From contig JBOGDS010000008.1 in the NCBI GenBank assembly GCA_050743075.1, positions 1 to 62,986 of the forward strand: a DNA stretch of 62,986 bases, read 5' to 3'. This document shows, piece by piece, positions 58,462 to 62,986 of the stretch. The stretch is from JBOGDS01 sp050743075. GTDB lineage: Bacteria; Actinomycetota; Actinomycetes; Jiangellales; Jiangellaceae. Within the stretch, counting starts at the first letter, position 1. Every line of letters begins with the position of its first letter. The translations under genes were made by a program, and so were the position numbers. The notes under the pieces were generated by a model that made no database searches, was not told the origin of the DNA, and saw only the letters and a program-made list of their open reading frames with translations.

Positions 58462-61104
58462 GTGTCCACGGCCACCGGCTCCCGCGAGGCTGCGCGCTTC
58501 GACGTGCCCGACGCGCTGCGCGCCGAGGTCAGGCTGCTCGGCGACGCGCTGGGCGAGATCCTGCGCGAGTACGGCGGCGAGGCGCTGCTCGCCGCCGTCG
58601 AGCGGCTGCGTGAGCTGGCCATCGCCGCCCACCACGAGGACGAGACCGTCGCGGAGGACGCCGCCACCCAGGCCGAGAAGCTGGTCTCCTCCTGGCCGGT
58701 CGAGCGCGCCGAGGACGTGGCCCGTGCGTTCACCGTCTACTTCCACCTGGTCAACGTCGCCGAGGAGCACCACCGGATCCGGGCCCTGCGGGCCGGCGAC
58801 CGGGCCGACCGGCCGCTGTCGGGGACCGTCGCCGCAGCCGTCGATGAGGTCGCCAGGCTGCACGGTCCCGCGCAGGCACAGGGGCTGCTCGCTGCGCTGG
58901 AGTTCCGGCCGGTTCTCACGGCGCATCCCACGGAGGCCCGGCGGCGCGCCGTCGCCACCGGCATCCGGCGGATCGCGGAACTGTTGGAACGGCGCGACGA
59001 CCCGCGGCTGGGCGCCTCCGAGGAGTTCGAGACCCGGCGGCGGCTGCTGGAGGAGGTGGACGTGCTCTGGCGCACCGCCCAGCTCCGGGCCGAGCGGCCC
59101 GGGCCGTTGGACGAGGTCCGCACCGCGATGACCGCCTTCGACGAGGTCCTCTTCCGCGTCCTGCCGCAGGTGTACCGGCGGGCCGAGACGGCGCTCGCCG
59201 TGTCCCACGCGGGCGCGGCGCCGCCGCGGGTGCCCGCGTTCGTCCGGCTCGGCTCCTGGATCGGCGGCGATCGTGACGGCAACCCGTCCGTGACCAGCGC
59301 GGTCACCCGTCAGGCCGTGGCAATCCAGTCCGACCATGTCCTCCGCGCGATCGAGCAGGCCTGCGACCGGGTCGGTCGTGGGTTGACCGTGGATGCGGAG
59401 ACGACGCCGCCCTCGCCTGCGGTCGGGCGCATCATCGCCGACGCGTCGGCGGCGCATCCGGAACTGCTCGCAGACCTCACGGCCCGGTCGCCGGACGAGC
59501 CGCACCGTGTGGTCCTGCTGCTGGCCGCCGAGCGGGTGGCCGCGACGAGGCGGCGCGACGCCGACCTCGCGTATGCGTCCGCGGCCGACCTCCTGGCGGA
59601 GCTGACGACGCTGCAGCGGAGCCTGGCGGCGGCGGGCGCGCCACGGCAGGCGTACGGGGAGCTGCAGCACCTGGTCTGGCAGGTCGAGTCGTTCGGCTTC
59701 CACCTGGCCGAGCTGGAGGTGCGCCAGCACAGTGCGGTCCACGCCGACGCGCTCGCCGAGTTGCGGGCCGGGAACCCGCCGTCGGAGACCACCCAGGAGG
59801 TGCTGGCGACACTGCGGGTGATGGCGCAGATCCAGCATCGGTTCGGGCCAGACGCCTGCCGCAGGTATGTCGTGTCGTTCACCCGCGCAGCCGCTGACGT
59901 CAGTGCGGTGTACGAGCTGGCCCGGGTCGCCCTGGACGGGCGCGAGCTCGTCCTCGACGTCATCCCCCTCTTCGAGACCGGCGAGGACCTGGCCCGGTGC
60001 GTCGACGTCCTCGACGAGGCCATCGCCCTGCCCGAGGTCCGCCGCCGGATCTCGGCGAGCGGGCGGCGGTTCGAGGTCATGCTCGGCTACTCCGACTCGG
60101 CCAAGGACGTCGGGCCGGTGTCCGCGACGCTCGCGCTCTACGACGCGCAGGCGCGGCTGACGGCGTGGGCGGCGCGGCACGCGCTGAAACTGACGCTCTT
60201 CCACGGCCGGGGCGGTGCCCTGGGACGTGGCGGGGGACCGGCCAACCGGGCCGTGCTGGCCCAGGCGCCCGGCTCCGTCGCGGGCAGGTTCAAGGTCACC
60301 GAGCAGGGTGAGGTGATCTTCGCGCGGTACGGCGACCCGGTGATCGCCCGCAGGCACGTCGAGCAGGTGGCGTCTGCCGTGCTGCTCGCGTCGACGCCTA
60401 CCGTCGAGCAGCGCGCCCGGGACGCGGCGGTCGAGTACGCGGAGGTCGGTGCGGTGCTGGACGGTGCTGCGCGGGAGGCGTACGACGCGCTGGTGCGGAC
60501 GGACGGCTTCGCCGAGTGGTTCGGCCGGGTGACACCGCTGGAGGAGGTCGGCGCGTTGCGTCTGGGTTCCCGGCCGGCGCGGCGCGGCACCGTGGCGTCG
60601 TCGTCGCTGGGTGACCTGCGGGCGATCCCGTGGGTGTTCTCGTGGGCGCAGACGAGGGTCAACCTTCCCGGCTGGTACGGACTGGGGGCGGGCCTCGAAG
60701 CCGTCGGCGACCTCGCGTTGCTGCGCCGCGCCTACGAGTCGTGGCCGCTGTTCACGGTGATGCTCGAGAACGCCGAGATGTCGCTCGCCAAGACCGACAG
60801 GCGGATCGCGGCGCGGTACCTCGAGCTCGGTGGCAGACCTGATCTCACCGCCCGCGTACTCGAGGAGCACGCACGTACGACGTCGCAGGTCCTTGCGGTC
60901 ACCGGGCATACCCGACTGCTGGAGGACCGGCGGGTGCTGGGGCGGGCGGTCGCGTTGCGCAACCCGTACGTCGACGCGCTGTCCTACCTCCAGGTGCTCG
61001 CTCTGCGGGCGCTGCGCGAAGGTACGACCAAGGACGCCGCGATGCGCCGGCTCCTCCAGATCACGGTCAACGGCGTCTCCGCCGGCCTCCAGAACACCGG
61101 CTGA
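58462..61104 (+). CDS. ppc: Phosphoenolpyruvate carboxylase
   Basis: 880 residues: PEP plus bicarbonate gives oxaloacetate, an anaplerotic step. VLTAHPTEARRRAV (catalytic His), GYSDSAKDVGPV, FHGRGGALGRGGGP and the C-terminal GLQNTG are conserved. It replenishes C4 units used by frd/TCA flow. Divergent to pccB. Confidence 0.95.
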   Translation: MSTATGSREAARFDVPDALRAEVRLLGDALGEILREYGGEALLAAVERLRELAIAAHHEDETVAEDAATQAEKLVSSWPVERAEDVARAFTVYFHLVNVAEEHHRIRALRAGDRADRPLSGTVAAAVDEVARLHGPAQAQGLLAALEFRPVLTAHPTEARRRAVATGIRRIAELLERRDDPRLGASEEFETRRRLLEEVDVLWRTAQLRAERPGPLDEVRTAMTAFDEVLFRVLPQVYRRAETALAVSHAGAAPPRVPAFVRLGSWIGGDRDGNPSVTSAVTRQAVAIQSDHVLRAIEQACDRVGRGLTVDAETTPPSPAVGRIIADASAAHPELLADLTARSPDEPHRVVLLLAAERVAATRRRDADLAYASAADLLAELTTLQRSLAAAGAPRQAYGELQHLVWQVESFGFHLAELEVRQHSAVHADALAELRAGNPPSETTQEVLATLRVMAQIQHRFGPDACRRYVVSFTRAAADVSAVYELARVALDGRELVLDVIPLFETGEDLARCVDVLDEAIALPEVRRRISASGRRFEVMLGYSDSAKDVGPVSATLALYDAQARLTAWAARHALKLTLFHGRGGALGRGGGPANRAVLAQAPGSVAGRFKVTEQGEVIFARYGDPVIARRHVEQVASAVLLASTPTVEQRARDAAVEYAEVGAVLDGAAREAYDALVRTDGFAEWFGRVTPLEEVGALRLGSRPARRGTVASSSLGDLRAIPWVFSWAQTRVNLPGWYGLGAGLEAVGDLALLRRAYESWPLFTVMLENAEMSLAKTDRRIAARYLELGGRPDLTARVLEEHARTTSQVLAVTGHTRLLEDRRVLGRAVALRNPYVDALSYLQVLALRALREGTTKDAAMRRLLQITVNGVSAGLQNTG

Positions 61105-61117
61105 GACGGTGCGCCAC

Positions 61118-61166
61118 TGGAGGGTTTTCCGTCCTTCGGCAGCCGGGAAGGGCGGAGAACCCTCCA
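61118..61166. terminator. 19-bp hairpin after ppc
   Basis: Arms 61118-61136 and 61148-61166 (two G-U pairs), 11-nt loop; located 13 nt after the ppc stop and before birA. No U tract. Not part of the TGATCA family. Confidence 0.65.
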
Positions 61167-61194
61167 CTAGTGGAAGGCGTAGGGAGCGGCAGAC

Positions 61195-61938
61195 GTGGTC
61201 GCGTGGCGGGTGACGCGGGTCGCGGAGGCGGGGTCGACCAACGCCGACGTGGCCTCGGCCGCGCGGGCGGGCGCGGCTGAGGGCATGGTGCTGGTCGCGG
61301 ACCATCAGACGGCCGGCCGCGGCCGGCTCGGCCGTTCGTGGCAGGCGCCCGCCGGTACCGGCTTGGCTGCGTCGGTGCTGCTGCGGCCGTTGTCCGTACC
61401 CGCACATCGCTGGCCCTGGCTGCCGCTCCTAGTGGGCGTCTGTGTGGTGGAGGCGCTGGCTTCGTACCCCGGCGTGGCGGCGGCGCTCAAGTGGCCGAAC
61501 GACGTTGTCCTGGGCGGCGCCAAGCTGGCCGGGATCCTGGTCGAACGGGTGGAGACGCCGACGGGCGCCGCGGCCGTGGCGGGCGTGGGGCTCAACGTGT
61601 CTGCGGCGCCGCTGGGCGCGACGTCTCTGGTAGCCGCCGGGCATCCGGAGGCGACCCGCGACGGCGTGCTCGACGCGCTGCTCGCAAGCCTTGCCGAGCG
61701 CTACGACGCGTGGCGTGCGGCCGGCGGCGACCCGGCGCCGTGGCTCGCGCCGGCCTACCGCGACGTCTGCGACACGCTGGGCCGCGACGTGCGGGCAGAG
61801 CTACCGGGCCGGCCTCCGGTCGAGGGCCGGGCAGTGGACATCGACGACGCCGGCCGGCTTGTCATCCGGACGCCGTCCGGGCGCCGATCCGTCGGCGCCG
61901 GCGAGGTCGCCCACCTCGGCACCCGCCCCCGCCCATGA
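61195..61938 (+). CDS. birA: Biotin-[acyl-CoA-carboxylase] ligase
   Basis: 247 residues, class I biotin protein ligase without a DNA-binding domain. GSTNADV, biotin-adenylate loop QTAGRGRLGRSW, LKWPNDVVLGGAKLAGILVE and a C-terminal SH3-like domain. Biotinylates the Lys of the carboxylase alpha subunit (EAMKME) encoded at 41.7 kb. The stop codon lies inside hairpin E. GTG 61195. Confidence 0.94.
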   Translation: MVAWRVTRVAEAGSTNADVASAARAGAAEGMVLVADHQTAGRGRLGRSWQAPAGTGLAASVLLRPLSVPAHRWPWLPLLVGVCVVEALASYPGVAAALKWPNDVVLGGAKLAGILVERVETPTGAAAVAGVGLNVSAAPLGATSLVAAGHPEATRDGVLDALLASLAERYDAWRAAGGDPAPWLAPAYRDVCDTLGRDVRAELPGRPPVEGRAVDIDDAGRLVIRTPSGRRSVGAGEVAHLGTRPRP

Positions 61939-61989
61939 TCATGTCGAGTTCGACCAGCATTTCCTGGGCAAAGGCGACATGATCATGGG
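61932..61989. repeat. TGATCA-box hairpin E (birA / PH-domain gene)
   Basis: Arms 61932-61946 and 61975-61989, perfect 15 bp; boxes begin at 61936 and 61980 (44 bp apart). The left box contains the birA stop codon, and the -10 of the next gene starts 3 bp after the right arm, so this copy plausibly separates two transcripts. Confidence 0.8.
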
Positions 61990-61991
61990 GA

Positions 61992-61997
61992 TAAGCT
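61992..61997 (+). promoter_or_regulatory. Extended -10 (TAAGCT) for PH-domain gene
   Basis: TAAGCT, 6 nt, then ATG 62004: leaderless spacing, directly behind hairpin E. Confidence 0.4.
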
Positions 61998-62003
61998 GCC
62001 CGC

Positions 62004-62631
62004 ATGGGGTTTTCGCAGCGCCTGCTCGGTGAGGGCGAGACCGTCGTCGTCCACATGCGTACGCACCTGAAGGTGCTCATCGTCCCGGTCCTGGTCCTGC
62101 TCGCTGCGGCGGCTGCCGTCGGCTTCGGCTTCGGCGTCCTGCCCGACGGCGGCACCGGCGGGTCGGTTGGCCGGTGGGCGCTCGTCATCGGCGGGGTGCT
62201 CGTCATCGCGCGATGGTCGCTGTGGCCGTTCCTCGTCTGGCTGACGACGACGTACACCGTCACGTCCGAGCGACTGATCACCCGTCAAGGCGTGATCAAC
62301 CGCCATGGTCGCGACATCCCGCTGGGCCGTATCAACGACGTGGCGTACCAGCAGAGCCTGGTGGACCGCGTGCTGCGCTGCGGGTCGCTCAACGTGTCCG
62401 CGGCCAGCGAGCAGGGGCACGATCATCCTGCGCGACGTTCCACGGGTTCACGCCGTCCAGCTCGAGATGAGCGAGCTCGTCCGGGAGGCACACGGCTGGT
62501 CGGGCCCATCGCGACAGGTTGCCGACGAGCCGGAACCGGAGACGGCGCCGGAGCCTCGCCGCGGGGGTACCCGTCCGCTCGCCAGCGACGAGCCCTACGA
62601 CTGGCGACGCGACGACCCAGCCGGACGGTGA
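62004..62631 (+). pseudogene. PH-domain (bPH2) membrane protein, frameshifted
   Basis: From ATG 62004: MGFSQRLLGEGETVVVHMRT, two hydrophobic helices (about 24-45, 55-75), then the bPH2 core (TTTYTVTSERLITRQGVINR, IPLGRINDVAYQQSL). Near GGGG at 62414-62417 the frame is lost; removal of one G continues as TIILRDVPRVHAVQLEMSEL and an acidic/Pro tail ending at 62631. So a 1-nt insertion breaks it. In actinobacteria this gene stands beside birA and an adenylate cyclase gene, as here. Confidence 0.75.
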
Positions 62632-62955
62632 GCGATCCCGTGTCACGCCGGACGACTCGAGCGACTGCTCCTGGGCGTGCCGCGTGTTCACACCCGGGAG
62701 GAGGTGGCGCGCCAGGTCGGCGTGACCATCGAGGAGGCCCGCGCGTACTGGCGGTCGCTGGGCTACCCAGACGTGGGCGTTCACCGACGAGGACGTCGTG
62801 GCCCTGCGCACCGTCGTCGAGTTGGTCCGCTCCGTCGAGGCGACGGCAGCCGCACTGGCCGACCACGCCGGCGTCGCGATGCGCGCCCCGCCGCCGACCG
62901 AGATCCGCGGCCTCGGCACCGTCACGCCGTTCACCGTCACATGCCGCTCCCGTTG
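62628..62955 (+). pseudogene. Remnant of an adenylate-cyclase N-terminal (regulatory) region
   Basis: GTG 62628 overlaps the preceding stop (GTGA). Split over frames one reads RLERLLLGVPRVHTREEVAR, QVGVTIEEARAYWRSLGYPD, then WAFTDEDVVALRTVVELVRS: the helical N-terminal regulatory region of actinobacterial class III adenylate cyclases. At least two indels (near 62650 and 62775) interrupt it, and after VRS the sequence diverges and stops at 62955 before any cyclase domain. The catalytic part is absent here. Identity rests on motif memory and neighbourhood. Confidence 0.45.
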
Positions 62956-62986
62956 ATCACGTCCACCACCCTGACGGGTGCTTCAC
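62954..62986. repeat. Left half of a TGATCA-box element at the window edge
   Basis: TGATCA at 62954-62959 right after the stop of the preceding remnant, followed by inner-arm-like GTCCACCACC. The predicted second box at 62998 is beyond the window. Confidence 0.35.

Noticed and set aside
58270..61407. 1045-codon open frame on the minus strand opposite ppc and birA
   Set aside because: Shadow of the high-GC coding strand: it is Arg/Gly/Pro-rich without family motifs, and ppc on the other strand is certain.
1..62986. CRISPR arrays, tRNA or rRNA genes, prophage
   Set aside because: No regularly spaced direct repeats, no cloverleaf or rRNA-like stretches, and no phage structural genes were seen when reading both strands by eye; a tRNAscan or CRISPR finder run would be decisive.

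Overview
The window is a high-GC (about 70 %) actinobacterial chromosome segment. Codons end almost always in G or C, GTG starts are frequent, and many genes carry an extended -10 hexamer TAnnnT only 6-8 nt before the start codon, as in leaderless actinobacterial mRNAs. From memory, gene content and order resemble the Streptomyces nucleoside-catabolism / acyl-CoA-carboxylase neighbourhood (nucleoside ABC transporter, cdd, deoA, add, deoC, phosphosugar mutase, PNP, lpdA, acc genes, maf, accE, pccB, birA, adenylate cyclase). Genus cannot be fixed from sequence alone; a Jiangella/Propionibacteriales/Streptomyces-like soil actinomycete is likely.

Layout. 0-2 kb: decayed ISL3-type transposase tail and a methylmalonyl-CoA mutase large subunit. 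2-10.7 kb: nucleoside import operon (BMP lipoprotein, two-domain ATPase, two permeases, cytidine deaminase, thymidine phosphorylase) with a small membrane protein and a trypsin-like protease inside it. 10.7-18.8 kb: MazEF-type pair, cupin, acetate kinase, F420-type oxidoreductase, phosphotransacetylase, adenosine deaminase, PspC protein, uridine-kinase-like protein. 18.8-24.7 kb: fumarate reductase frdABCD and valS, the latter preceded by a possible Val-rich leader peptide. 25-28.5 kb: CapA protein, a small secreted protein and a Tat-exported cytokinin-dehydrogenase-like oxidase. 28.7-38.7 kb: deoC with a split catalytic/non-catalytic aldehyde dehydrogenase pair, methyltransferase, MFS exporter with divergent CGNR regulator, phosphosugar mutase, PNP, LpdA. 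38.8-48.5 kb: Gly-rich membrane protein, HTH_42 glycosylase-like protein, ruined VapBC, and a LiuR-like MerR regulon (biotin carboxylase, acyl-CoA dehydrogenase, carboxyltransferase), then maf and a winged-helix regulator. 48.7-63 kb: giant secreted S8 protease (frameshifted), DUF885 peptidase, accE, methyltransferase, pccB, ppc, birA, PH-domain protein and a broken cyclase N-terminus.

Together, much of the window forms one route: nucleosides are imported, deaminated (Cdd, Add), phosphorolysed (DeoA, PNP), the sugar phosphate is isomerised (phosphosugar mutase), cleaved by DeoC to acetaldehyde and glyceraldehyde-3-phosphate, the aldehyde is oxidised (ALDH pair), and acetate can become acetyl-CoA (AckA/Pta). 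The carboxylases, PEP carboxylase, biotin ligase and methylmalonyl-CoA mutase connect acyl-CoA and anaplerotic metabolism.

The most unusual structure is a family of about 60-bp intergenic hairpins in the second half, each with two TGATCA boxes exactly 44 bp apart (five copies) and inner arms that differ in sequence but stay complementary. Several frameshifts (9.2, 24.8, 47.0, 50.0, 62.4, 62.7 kb) mean either local gene decay or assembly indels.
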